A stretch of 64,000 nt of DNA, from the NCBI RefSeq assembly GCF_001442625.1, contig NZ_LMZQ01000010.1:62001-126000 (forward strand), read 5' to 3'. Source of the stretch: Pedobacter ginsenosidimutans (GTDB lineage Bacteria > Bacteroidota > Bacteroidia > Sphingobacteriales > Sphingobacteriaceae). Each line of letters starts with the position of its first letter. Within the stretch, counting starts at the first letter, position 1. Under the pieces are notes generated by a model, which searched no databases, was not told the origin of the DNA, and saw only the letters and a list, made by a program, of their open reading frames with translations. Both the position numbers and the translations under genes were made by a program. Shown piece after piece: positions 16,349-23,985 of the stretch.

Positions 16349-16407
16349 TCCGACCCTCCCGACTGATAACGTCGGGATGCGCTGAACCAGCCGAGCTAAT
16401 TTCCCAT
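16349..16407 (-). pseudogene. Truncated tRNA-Val-like fragment (5' half)
   Basis: On the minus strand GGGAAATTAGCTCGGCTGG matches the first 19 bases of the tRNA-Val genes with one change. The D-stem is broken (GCTC against GCGC). The anticodon arm is replaced by a perfect 7 bp hairpin TCCCGAC-GTTATCA-GTCGGGA, and the sequence ends after GGGTCGGATC without T-arm or 3' acceptor strand. It lies between two intact copies. Confidence 0.65.
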
Positions 16408-16430
16408 TCGGGTGTATTTCAAGTTTTTAT

Positions 16431-16461
16431 AAAAAAGCCTTCCAGTTGTACTGAAAGGCTT
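16431..16461 (-). terminator. Intrinsic terminator after second intact tRNA-Val
   Basis: Minus strand AAGCCTTTCAGTACAACTGG... / AGGCTTTTTT: stem plus T-run starting 2 nt after the tRNA 3' end at 16464. Confidence 0.75.
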
Positions 16462-16463
16462 GG

Positions 16464-16538
16464 TGGGAAATGAGGGGTTCGAACCCCCGACCCCCTCGGT
16501 GTAAACGAGGTGCTCTGAACCAGCTGAGCTAATTTCCC
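16464..16538 (-). tRNA. tRNA-Val (anticodon UAC)
   Basis: 75 nt, identical in sequence to the copy at 16238-16312, with the same UAC anticodon. It is the promoter-proximal copy: a consensus promoter lies about 48 nt upstream, and a terminator follows directly. The downstream copies would need read-through or their own promoters, which I do not see clearly. Confidence 0.95.
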
Positions 16539-16585
16539 TTTTATAATTTTGTCAAACTTAATGTCCCATCCTCCGTTTGGGAATG

Positions 16586-16616
16586 CAAATATAGCGCTAT
16601 AAAACTGTTCTGCAAA
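16586..16616 (-). promoter_or_regulatory. Consensus promoter for tRNA-Val array
   Basis: Minus strand TTTG (16616-16613), 19 nt spacer, TATATTTG (16593-16586). This is an exact fit to the Bacteroidota primary sigma consensus TTTG-N19-TAnnTTTG. The predicted start is near 16580, giving a leader of about 40 nt before the first tRNA. Confidence 0.75.
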
Positions 16617-16633
16617 TCTTTTTTTCTTTTTTT

Positions 16634-17359
16634 TCAACTTAGCAAAGTTTCGAGGATTTTGTGCGATTGTACCACCCCGAAGGACGCTGTGTGTAAGGTA
16701 TAGAAAACCAATATCTTATCTAACAAAAATCGTCGCTGTGCATTGCTCATTTTTATTTCAGAAATTTTTTCGAGTGGTGTATTAAAAAGTAAAATAAACC
16801 CGATAGCATCTTCTAACAGGAGATAATTGGAGTGGATTGGCAATCTGGAAGTAAACTCACCCTCCTGCAGATCGAAATAAATCTGATCGTTTCTCCTTTT
16901 CTCATTAGGCGAGAAACCCAGAAAACGGGTAAGTTTTAATAAAAACGACAAATGAAAATTGGGATTGATCTCTTCAATTTCATCAAACCAGGCAATCGAA
17001 TTAAAAATATAATCGAATAAACTCTCATCCGCTGATTGTTGCCTGATGCTTTTATACAGCACCTCATTTAAAAAAATAACGATACTGGTTTTAATCATAT
17101 CGTAAGGGATGCTTTTAAAAACAGGCGTTTGCCGAACTTCAGATACCCTTTGGATATTGGTATTTGCTTTATGATAAACCACCATATCCAACAAATGGAG
17201 CGATTGCAGCATGTTCATCTTAATCTTCGCTTTTGGCTTTTTAACACCATTAATGAGATAAGACTGCATACCGAATTTATCGGTAAGCACCTGCACTACT
17301 ACACTGCTTTCACTGTAATTGGTGGTCTTTAAAACAATGCCCCTAACTTTGTACAACAT
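16634..17359 (-). CDS. recO: DNA repair protein RecO
   Basis: 241 aa. RecO works with RecF and RecR to load RecA on SSB-coated DNA during recombinational repair. The N-terminal OB-fold is clear: YKVRGIVLKTTNYSESSVVVQVLTDKFGMQSYLINGVKKPKAK. It is followed by the helical RecO_C region (LLKLTRFLGFSPN). The zinc cysteines of some RecO proteins are absent, which is usual in this phylum. A -7 box TACTTTTG lies at 17379-17386 on the minus strand. The tRNA-Val array lies downstream on the same strand with its own promoter. Confidence 0.93.
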   Translation of the reverse strand: MLYKVRGIVLKTTNYSESSVVVQVLTDKFGMQSYLINGVKKPKAKIKMNMLQSLHLLDMVVYHKANTNIQRVSEVRQTPVFKSIPYDMIKTSIVIFLNEVLYKSIRQQSADESLFDYIFNSIAWFDEIEEINPNFHLSFLLKLTRFLGFSPNEKRRNDQIYFDLQEGEFTSRLPIHSNYLLLEDAIGFILLFNTPLEKISEIKMSNAQRRFLLDKILVFYTLHTASFGVVQSHKILETLLS

Positions 17360-17480
17360 CCGATTAAAACAATTTTTTCAAAAGTATGTTATTTGTGCAA
17401 ATTTAATTGCGCAAAAAGTAATCACGTTTTACAAATAAGATTAGTTTTGCCGTTAATATTATTATTAAACTAAGCTGCAC

Positions 17481-19832
17481 ATGTGGGTTAAGCTATCGAG
17501 ATTTATTCTTCAGAACCGTATCGCAATCATCGTATTTTTTTTATTGGGCACAATTTTCATGGCTTATCAGGCCAAAAATGTAAAACTCTCCTACACAGGA
17601 AGTAAAATCCTGCCTGTTACCGATAGCGCATTCGTAAAATACAACGCCTTTAAAAAGACCTTTGGCGAAGATGGAAGTGTAATGGTGGTGGGAATACAAT
17701 CGCCTGATATTTTTAAAAAAGAAGTTTACAACCAATGGGTCCAGCTTTCTAACGACATTCAGAAATTAAAAGGCATTAAACAGGTTTTATCATCAGGAAG
17801 GATTTTTCAACTGGAAAAAGATACTGTAAACCAAAAATTTGTTTTAAAGCCGCTCCCTGGTGGTTTGGTTAAAACCGATGGTGAGATGGATTCGATCAAG
17901 AACACCATTTATAGCAATCCTTTTTTCGAAGGCCTGGTTTACAACCGTCAGAATGCCACCTTAATGGCCATCACTTTTGATACCAAAATCTTAAATACTG
18001 CTGAACGTAACCCCATTTTAAAAGAAATTGAAGCAAAAGCCAAAGCTTTCCAGGCCGCAACAAAGATACAGGTGCATATTTCGGGTTTACCTTATATCCG
18101 TACCGCGGTAAGTAAATTGGTAAGTAACGAATTCGTATTGTTTTTGGGCTTATCTATTTTGGTTTCTGCGCTAATCTTATTGTTTTTCTTCAAGAAATTT
18201 TATGCCGTGTTCTTCCCTATTTTAGTGGTTGTGATGGGTGTGATCTGGAGTATCGGCACATTGGTACTATTTGGTTTCGAACTGACTATTTTAACAGGGT
18301 TGATTCCGCCGCTTATTGTGATCATCGGTATTCCAAACAGTATTTTGTTACTGAACAAATACCAGAATGAACTTAGAAAAGACGGCGATAAACAACGTGC
18401 CTTAAGCGTAACCATTGAAAGAATTGCCATTACCACGCTAATTGCAAACATTACCGCAGCCATTGGATTTGGTGTATTGTATTTTACAGGAAGTGAGTTA
18501 TTGATGCAATTTGGCAGTGTAGCCTCTATAAACGTAATGATTACCTGGTTAATGTGTTTATGTTTAATCCCAATTATCTTCAGTTATTTGCCAGCGCCTA
18601 AACTTAAGGCACAAAACCACGTTGAAGAAGGATTTTTGCATAAATTATTAGTCAAAACCGATACGCTCGTGCAGCACAAAAGTGGGCTGATTTATATCGG
18701 AACGATTATCATATCCATCATTGCCTTTATCGGTGTGATGAAAATCAATGTTAATGGTTATGTGGTTGATGACCTGCCTAAAAACTCGGAGATTTTAACG
18801 GATTTAAAGTTCTTTGAGAAAAATTTTGAAGGTATTTTACCCTTGGAAGTAAGTGTAGATACGAAGAAAAAGAACGGAGTATTCAATTTAACCAATCTGA
18901 AAAGGATGGAAAAACTGGAGAAAATGATTTCTTCCTATCCGGAGTTTTCGCGTTCCATTTCAGTTAATATGGGCTTAAAATATGCTACTCAAGCCTTTTA
19001 TAATAACGATTCTACGTTTTTTCGTTTGCCAGATAATTTAGAAAAGAACTTTATCCTGGCCTACATCGCCAATGGCGGCAAGGGAAATGCAAGTTTGCTA
19101 ACCAATTTTATCAGCAAGGGTAATCAAAGTACAAGAATCAGTTTTCAAATGGCTGATGTTGGCTCAAAACGTTTAGACGCTATTATGGCCGAATTAAAAC
19201 CGCGGATCGACAGTATTTTGCCTCCGTCTAAATTTGATGTAGAACTTACGGGATCGAGCATTATCTTTTCTAAAGGGACAGATTATATGTTAAAACATCT
19301 GGTTGAAAGTATTGCCCTCGCCATCGTATTGATCTCTCTTTTAAGGTTGGCACAATTTAAGAGTTTGGGCATTATGTTTATCTCCTTACTACCAAACATT
19401 GTTCCTTTAATTATTACCGCAGGGATTATGGGTTATTTTGGAATTTCCTTAAAACCTTCAACCATATTAATTTTTACCATAGCTTTTGGCTTGGCTTCCG
19501 ATCAGACTATTTATTTCTTAACGCGTTACCAGCAGGAATTAAACCTGACCAATTTCAGCGTACCAAAAGTAATTACCGATACGATTACCGAAACAGGCGT
19601 GAGCATGACACACATCGCATTAATTTTATTCTTCGGCTTTGGAATTTTTACGGCATCCACTTTCGGAGGAACGGTAGTACTGGGCTTGCTCCTATCCATA
19701 ACCCTGTTGGTAGCTTTAATTTTCAATTTAACTTTATTACCAGCCCTGGTATTATGGTTAGATCAAAAGAAAGTAAGGAAACCGGTATCTGATGAAGAAT
19801 CGGCGAAAAACATTGGTGAGTTTGACCATTAA
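17481..19832 (+). CDS. RND-superfamily exporter (MMPL type)
   Basis: 783 aa inner-membrane protein. An N-terminal helix (RIAIIVFFLLGTIFMAYQAK) is followed by a large periplasmic loop, five or six helices starting near residue 218 (VLFLGLSILVSALILLFFF), a second single helix (IYIGTIIISIIAFIGVMK), a second loop, and a last helix bundle from about residue 615. This 1+5+1+5 layout is that of the MMPL/SecDF-like predicted exporters. LIPPLIVIIGIPNSILLLNKYQ and LASDQTIYFLTRYQQEL are the helix 4-equivalents. Related proteins move lipids or hopanoids; the substrate is unknown here. A -7 box TAGTTTTG is at 17442-17449. Confidence 0.87.
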   Translation: MWVKLSRFILQNRIAIIVFFLLGTIFMAYQAKNVKLSYTGSKILPVTDSAFVKYNAFKKTFGEDGSVMVVGIQSPDIFKKEVYNQWVQLSNDIQKLKGIKQVLSSGRIFQLEKDTVNQKFVLKPLPGGLVKTDGEMDSIKNTIYSNPFFEGLVYNRQNATLMAITFDTKILNTAERNPILKEIEAKAKAFQAATKIQVHISGLPYIRTAVSKLVSNEFVLFLGLSILVSALILLFFFKKFYAVFFPILVVVMGVIWSIGTLVLFGFELTILTGLIPPLIVIIGIPNSILLLNKYQNELRKDGDKQRALSVTIERIAITTLIANITAAIGFGVLYFTGSELLMQFGSVASINVMITWLMCLCLIPIIFSYLPAPKLKAQNHVEEGFLHKLLVKTDTLVQHKSGLIYIGTIIISIIAFIGVMKINVNGYVVDDLPKNSEILTDLKFFEKNFEGILPLEVSVDTKKKNGVFNLTNLKRMEKLEKMISSYPEFSRSISVNMGLKYATQAFYNNDSTFFRLPDNLEKNFILAYIANGGKGNASLLTNFISKGNQSTRISFQMADVGSKRLDAIMAELKPRIDSILPPSKFDVELTGSSIIFSKGTDYMLKHLVESIALAIVLISLLRLAQFKSLGIMFISLLPNIVPLIITAGIMGYFGISLKPSTILIFTIAFGLASDQTIYFLTRYQQELNLTNFSVPKVITDTITETGVSMTHIALILFFGFGIFTASTFGGTVVLGLLLSITLLVALIFNLTLLPALVLWLDQKKVRKPVSDEESAKNIGEFDH

Positions 19833-19870
19833 TTGAGTTTGGAGTTTTCAGTTGGCCGTTTGGATTTTAT

Positions 19871-19901
19871 ATCCTATAAGGTTTTAAAAACCTTATAGGA
19901 T
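19871..19901. repeat. Palindrome upstream of RAYT (REP copy 1)
   Basis: Perfect inverted repeat with 15 nt arms around one central base, containing CCTATAAGGTTTT / AAAACCTTATAGG. It ends 23 nt before the transposase start codon. The core AAGGTTTTNAAAACCTT is shared with the copies at 20512-20544 and 23943-23975. Confidence 0.85.
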
Positions 19902-19924
19902 TCTTATATTTATAAAAAATTGCC

Positions 19925-20521
19925 ATGAAATATTTCGACAAATTTCATCCCGACAATTTTTACCATATCTATAATCACGCTGTAGGAGATGAGAATCTTT
20001 TTAGAAAGCATGATAATTTTGTTTTTTTCTTAAGCAGATATGATAAATACATATCCCCTATCGCTAAAACATTTAGCTATTGTTTAATGCCTAATCATTT
20101 TCATGTATTGATACAGGTGAGAGATGAAAAGGCAATCAGACTGCTATCAAAAAATGATGATGATGAATTTGATTTCCATAAATTTATTATGCAACAACTT
20201 AGCAATTTTCTAAATAGTTATGCCAAAGCATTCAACAAACAACACAATAGAAAAGGCGCTTTATTTTTAGACTTCACTCGAAGAAAAGAAATCAAGGATG
20301 AATTTTATTTCTCTAGGTTAATTAATTACATACACCAAAACCCAGTGCATCATGGCTTTTGCAAATCAGCATCGGAGTGGGATTATTCTTCTTACAACTC
20401 AATAATTTCGATCAATAAAAATTCAAAACTTGAAAGAAATGCTGTTTTTGATTGGTTTGGGGGAATTGAAGAGTTTATAGCATTTCATCAAAAAGAGGGG
20501 TCCATAGATTTAGACCTATAA
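19925..20521 (+). CDS. REP-associated tyrosine transposase (RAYT), Y1_Tnp/IS200-like fold
   Basis: 198 aa single-strand DNA nuclease/transposase of the HUH Y1 family. The HUH motif is seen in SYCLMPNHFHVLIQ (His58, His60) and the catalytic tyrosine is most likely Tyr135 in LINYIHQNPVHHG. The closing EWDYSSYNSI is also typical of RAYTs. It has no IS200-type flanking DNA or partner gene. It is framed by two near-identical palindromes, and its own stop codon lies inside the second one. In known REP systems RAYTs cut and may mobilise such palindromes. Flanking genes are unrelated, so a domesticated single-copy gene is the likely status. Confidence 0.88.
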   Translation: MKYFDKFHPDNFYHIYNHAVGDENLFRKHDNFVFFLSRYDKYISPIAKTFSYCLMPNHFHVLIQVRDEKAIRLLSKNDDDEFDFHKFIMQQLSNFLNSYAKAFNKQHNRKGALFLDFTRRKEIKDEFYFSRLINYIHQNPVHHGFCKSASEWDYSSYNSIISINKNSKLERNAVFDWFGGIEEFIAFHQKEGSIDLDL

Positions 20522-20544
20522 GGTTTTAAAAACCTTATAGGTCT
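20512..20544. repeat. Palindrome at RAYT 3' end (REP copy 2)
   Basis: Perfect inverted repeat with 16 nt arms around a central A (20528): AGACCTATAAGGTTTT / AAAACCTTATAGGTCT. It contains the RAYT stop codon (20519-20521) and ends 7 nt before the stop of the converging STN gene, so it could end transcription from both sides. Confidence 0.85.
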
Positions 20545-20551
20545 TTAGTAT

Positions 20552-22408
20552 CTACAAAACAACCAAGCCCACATTCCAACCTAACCAACCTGTATATCTC
20601 GAATTGTTAAAGGAGAAATCTTTATGTTTTTCCTGCAACAATCCAAATTCACCAATTTTGGTGTTTTGTTTGGTATAATAAACATTAACGGATGGACCGC
20701 CTTGTATGGCCAGCCATTTATTGATCCTGATATTTATTGGCAGCTCAAATTTATTCAGCAGGTTGAGGTAATCCCAGCTCCCCTGGTAAACATACTGGCT
20801 ACTTATTTCAGGGTTTAAGGAAACGCTTTTAAACAATTTCATTTCCTTTCCAAAACCCAGTCCACCGGTATATATCTTTTCAGCTGATTTTTTGTTCGTG
20901 CCAAACATTAACATATTGTATAAACGTTTGCTGCCACCTTTATAAGCTATATTAAAATTAGTGCTTTCATTGGTGCTGAAACTAAATTTATGATAACCTT
21001 TTAATGCAATATTGATGAGTCCAATTGAATAGCCATCATTTTCATTCGAAACATTTAATATCCCAACTTGGGCGCCTTTTAAGTTTTTGGCATAATTAAT
21101 TGCGCCAATTTGCAATCCACTAGCAGTTTGTCCGGTAAAATTGGTAAGCACGGCCAGATTTATCCCACTGCTTTCTTTATTGATGTTGGCAATGCCACCA
21201 ATCTGTATTCCGCTTGTTCTACCAGCTACTATGTTACCACCAACTCCAATCTGAACACCCTTCGTCTCTTTATTAACCAGATTTAACGCACCTGTTTGCC
21301 AACCCTTTAAGGTTCCGCCTATTGTATTAAGTCCTAATGAAAGTTGAATACCTTTCACATCTTGATTAACATGATTATAAATTCCACCTACTTGAAAACC
21401 CTCGAAACTCTTACCTACCCGGTTATAAGCCAAGGCAACCTCGGCCGCACGAACATCGCCGATTACATCATTAAAAAAACCAGCAATCTGCACTCCACGA
21501 ACATTTCCACCAACCAGGTTAAAAGCTCCGGCAAACTGAAAATATTGGACATTACTCTTGTTGATATTGAAAATAAAACCAATTTCGCCTCCATCTACCC
21601 CTGCACTATAAGCGCCAATAACATTAAGCGAAAACTTGTTTACCACCTGACCGCTCAACGAACCATGAGAATTTAAACCTGGAATAAGCGAAAACTGAAA
21701 AGGGGCTTTTGAGATAAAACCACCGATATTGATCGACTGGATTTTTTGTTGTGCGGTAACCAAAGCATTACCAAGCCAGGTATTTTCTACATCACCCAAA
21801 TTTCCGCCGATAAACCTTTCGCCTGAATTTTCTTTTCTATTGGTAATGTTCACTTCAGCCAAAAAATGGGTAACGGTAGACTTATAATTTTCTTTACTTA
21901 CCGTTAGCGATATAGGTTGTGTAATATTTTTTAACCGCATCGAAAAATAACCGTTCCCATCTGATATTTCGGAAACCAAAAGGTTTCGTTCGTAAATACT
22001 GGCATCCTGGATTGGTTTATTGGTCTGTTTATCTACCACCTGGCCCGTAATGGTATAAAGTTCAGGATCGCCAACCGATTCGTTAACCAACAAAACCAGT
22101 TCGAGCGGTGCATACCTGATAATCACAAAATTACCTGATTGGCGGTATTCGAACCTATGATTTAATATTTTATCCAGTGTTTCGGCAATATTGAGGTTGT
22201 TTTCGCGGATGCTGATCAAACTATCAACCGGCAATATATTGCTGTTATAAGAAAACCTGAAGCCACCTTTCTCTTCTATCATCGCCAATACAGCACTCAA
22301 TTTTTGTCGTTCGATATTGAGAGAAATATTTCTGGACAAATTCGATTGAGCCCGCACCAAGCAACAGAAAATAAAGAGAAAAAGGACAGTAATTTTGAGC
22401 GTACGCAT
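20552..22408 (-). CDS. STN / carboxypeptidase-regulatory domain protein with 16-residue surface repeats
   Basis: 618 aa, exported (signal 1-20). Residues 28-100 form an STN domain (SLNIERQKLSAVLAMIEEKG...), the module that talks to FecR-type anti-sigma factors. Residues about 118-200 are a CarboxypepD_reg-like domain (TITGQVVDKQTNKPIQDASI). Residues 255-470 hold about 13 imperfect repeats of about 16 aa of the type GxQIGGxxNxxxxxxK, likely a beta-solenoid or part of a barrel, followed by a beta-rich C-terminus. No plug or TonB box is seen, so it is not a normal receptor. It is the third gene after sigma and FecR, with gaps of 4 and 6 nt. The repeats resemble LA_2272-type surface repeats; that link is tentative. 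Confidence 0.75.
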   Translation of the reverse strand: MRTLKITVLFLFIFCCLVRAQSNLSRNISLNIERQKLSAVLAMIEEKGGFRFSYNSNILPVDSLISIRENNLNIAETLDKILNHRFEYRQSGNFVIIRYAPLELVLLVNESVGDPELYTITGQVVDKQTNKPIQDASIYERNLLVSEISDGNGYFSMRLKNITQPISLTVSKENYKSTVTHFLAEVNITNRKENSGERFIGGNLGDVENTWLGNALVTAQQKIQSINIGGFISKAPFQFSLIPGLNSHGSLSGQVVNKFSLNVIGAYSAGVDGGEIGFIFNINKSNVQYFQFAGAFNLVGGNVRGVQIAGFFNDVIGDVRAAEVALAYNRVGKSFEGFQVGGIYNHVNQDVKGIQLSLGLNTIGGTLKGWQTGALNLVNKETKGVQIGVGGNIVAGRTSGIQIGGIANINKESSGINLAVLTNFTGQTASGLQIGAINYAKNLKGAQVGILNVSNENDGYSIGLINIALKGYHKFSFSTNESTNFNIAYKGGSKRLYNMLMFGTNKKSAEKIYTGGLGFGKEMKLFKSVSLNPEISSQYVYQGSWDYLNLLNKFELPINIRINKWLAIQGGPSVNVYYTKQNTKIGEFGLLQEKHKDFSFNNSRYTGWLGWNVGLVVL

Positions 22409-22414
22409 TGGTTC

Positions 22415-23365
22415 TTATTTAAGTTTAATCGTATCCTGCCCGTATTCAACTCGTATTTTAAAAGTTTCAGCTATAACTGTCAGGATTTCTTTAAGCGATT
22501 CATCTTTAAAAGTTGTGCTTATAGGGAGTGTTTTTAATTCAGGATTTACAATAACGATATTGGATTTAAATTTTTGATTAAGTACGGCAACTAATTCACT
22601 AAGCGGGGTTCCATCACAAAGCAATTCATTCGAATAATAGTAATTGTACAATTTACCCTGATTTTCTCCTTTAGATAAATGCCGCTGATTTTGACTTACT
22701 TCTACTTTCTCTCCTGCAGTTAAACGCACACTGTCATTTCGATTGTTCACTTTAACGATTCCACTTTCTACAATTACGACAACAGCTGCCCCATCACTTT
22801 TCACATTAAATGCGGTGCCTACAACAGTTACCTGAACATCATTAACACTAATGATAAATGGTTTCGACTTATCGGCGCTGACTTTAAAAAAAGCTTCGCC
22901 CCTTAGTTTAACATCGCGGGTTTTATTAAAAAACCCGCCTATAAAAGATATAGAAGATTGTTTATTCAGTATAGCGGTAGATCCGTCAGGCAATACCTGC
23001 GTTAAAGTATTTTCGCCACTATTAACATTTATTTTATTGCCGATTAAATTATTGTAGAAAAATAAGCCGGCACTAAAAAATATAAATACCACAGCTACCC
23101 AACGTAAAATAAATGTATAGCTGATCGTTTTTTTTTCAGTTTCTAAACGAGCATTTAACCGATCTAAAGCCTGATGTTCGTCAATTTCGGGATCAATCTG
23201 CAGCTTGCTTTTCTCCAATATCGTTCTGAAATCTTCTAATTGTTTGAGGTGATTGGGGTTTGATTTTGCCCAGGCTTCAACCTGCTCACTTTCAGGCGCA
23301 GTAGCTTCCCCAAGCAAGTATTTTGCAAGCAGATCATCGTTAATATGTGTATAGTTTTTATCCAT
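22415..23365 (-). CDS. FecR family anti-sigma factor
   Basis: 316 aa. A cytoplasmic N-terminal helical part (HINDDLLAKYLLGEATAPESEQVEAWAKSNP) binds the sigma factor. One membrane helix lies near residues 85-105 (FILRWVAVVFIFFSAGLFFY). The periplasmic FecR domain (LTQVLPDGSTAILNKQSSISF, RDVKLRGEAFFKVSADKSKPF) and a C-terminal DUF4974 domain (LKEILTVIAETFKIRVEYG) follow. The pair with the STN protein suggests that a signal at the surface is passed through FecR to the sigma factor. Overlapping operon with the sigma gene. Confidence 0.92.
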   Translation of the reverse strand: MDKNYTHINDDLLAKYLLGEATAPESEQVEAWAKSNPNHLKQLEDFRTILEKSKLQIDPEIDEHQALDRLNARLETEKKTISYTFILRWVAVVFIFFSAGLFFYNNLIGNKINVNSGENTLTQVLPDGSTAILNKQSSISFIGGFFNKTRDVKLRGEAFFKVSADKSKPFIISVNDVQVTVVGTAFNVKSDGAAVVVIVESGIVKVNNRNDSVRLTAGEKVEVSQNQRHLSKGENQGKLYNYYYSNELLCDGTPLSELVAVLNQKFKSNIVIVNPELKTLPISTTFKDESLKEILTVIAETFKIRVEYGQDTIKLK

Positions 23366-23369
23366 AAGC

Positions 23370-23936
23370 TTATTTCAATAAAATAAAAATGAGGATCAGA
23401 AAATCTACTACCCTAAGGCGCAAAATCTTTAAAGCCTTCCCCATCTGGTTTTCTACCGTTTTAATAGAAATATTTAGTGCATCGGCAATTTCCTGATATT
23501 TCATCTGGTCGAACCTGCTCAACTGAAATACATTTCTGCATTTTTCGGGCAGCTCGTTTATTGCCGAATGGATATTCTTTTCCAGTTCTGTTGCCATGAT
23601 TTCTGTATTTAAGTTTCCTGTATCGTTTTTCACAGCATCGGCATAATGAACGTTAAAATTCGATCTCACTTTTTGATGTTTGAGGTAGTTTAAACTTTCG
23701 TTGTGCACCGAACGATAAAGAAACGGTTTTAAAAATCCATCTGTTTTAAGTTGCGCTCTTTTCGTCCAGATGCGCACAAACACATTCTGAACAATTTCTT
23801 CGGCATCATCTTTTTCTTTAATTATGGTAAAAGCATAGGCATGCAGGCTTTTGAAATGCTTTAAAAACACTTCGTCGAAAGCCTGTTTATTACCGCTTTT
23901 AATTAATCCAATAAGATTGGTGTCGTTACTTTCCAT
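23370..23936 (-). CDS. RNA polymerase ECF sigma factor (FecI-like, sigma-70 family)
   Basis: 188 aa. Region 2 is at residues about 10-75 (AFDEVFLKHFKSLHAYAFTIIKEKDDAEEIVQNVFVRIW). Region 4 is at about 120-175 (INELPEKCRNVFQLSRFDQMKYQEIADALNISIKTVENQMGKAL). The C-terminus is unusually hydrophobic (VVDFLILIFILLK). It probably drives its own operon and unknown target genes when FecR releases it. A palindrome (23943-23975) begins 6 nt upstream of its start codon. Confidence 0.93.
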   Translation of the reverse strand: MESNDTNLIGLIKSGNKQAFDEVFLKHFKSLHAYAFTIIKEKDDAEEIVQNVFVRIWTKRAQLKTDGFLKPFLYRSVHNESLNYLKHQKVRSNFNVHYADAVKNDTGNLNTEIMATELEKNIHSAINELPEKCRNVFQLSRFDQMKYQEIADALNISIKTVENQMGKALKILRLRVVDFLILIFILLK

Positions 23937-23942
23937 AAAGCT

Positions 23943-23975
23943 AAACCTGCAAGGTTTTTAAAACCTTACAGGTTT
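23943..23975. repeat. Palindrome in front of ECF sigma gene (REP copy 3)
   Basis: Inverted repeat with 16 nt arms and one mismatch, AAACCTGCAAGGTTTT / AAAACCTTACAGGTTT, centred on 23959. The core AAGGTTTTNAAAACCTT is the same as in the two copies around the RAYT gene. It occupies the normal ribosome-binding and promoter area of the sigma gene and lies between it and the SDR gene. Confidence 0.8.
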
Positions 23976-23985
23976 TAGTTTAAAT

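Noticed and set aside
16419..16637. 72-codon frame on the minus strand
   Set aside because: It covers a tRNA gene, its terminator and a promoter, so it is a chance frame.
19871..23975. Composite transposon bounded by the palindromes
   Set aside because: No target-site duplication or second transposase is visible, and the genes between are ordinary; dispersed REP copies explain the pattern better.
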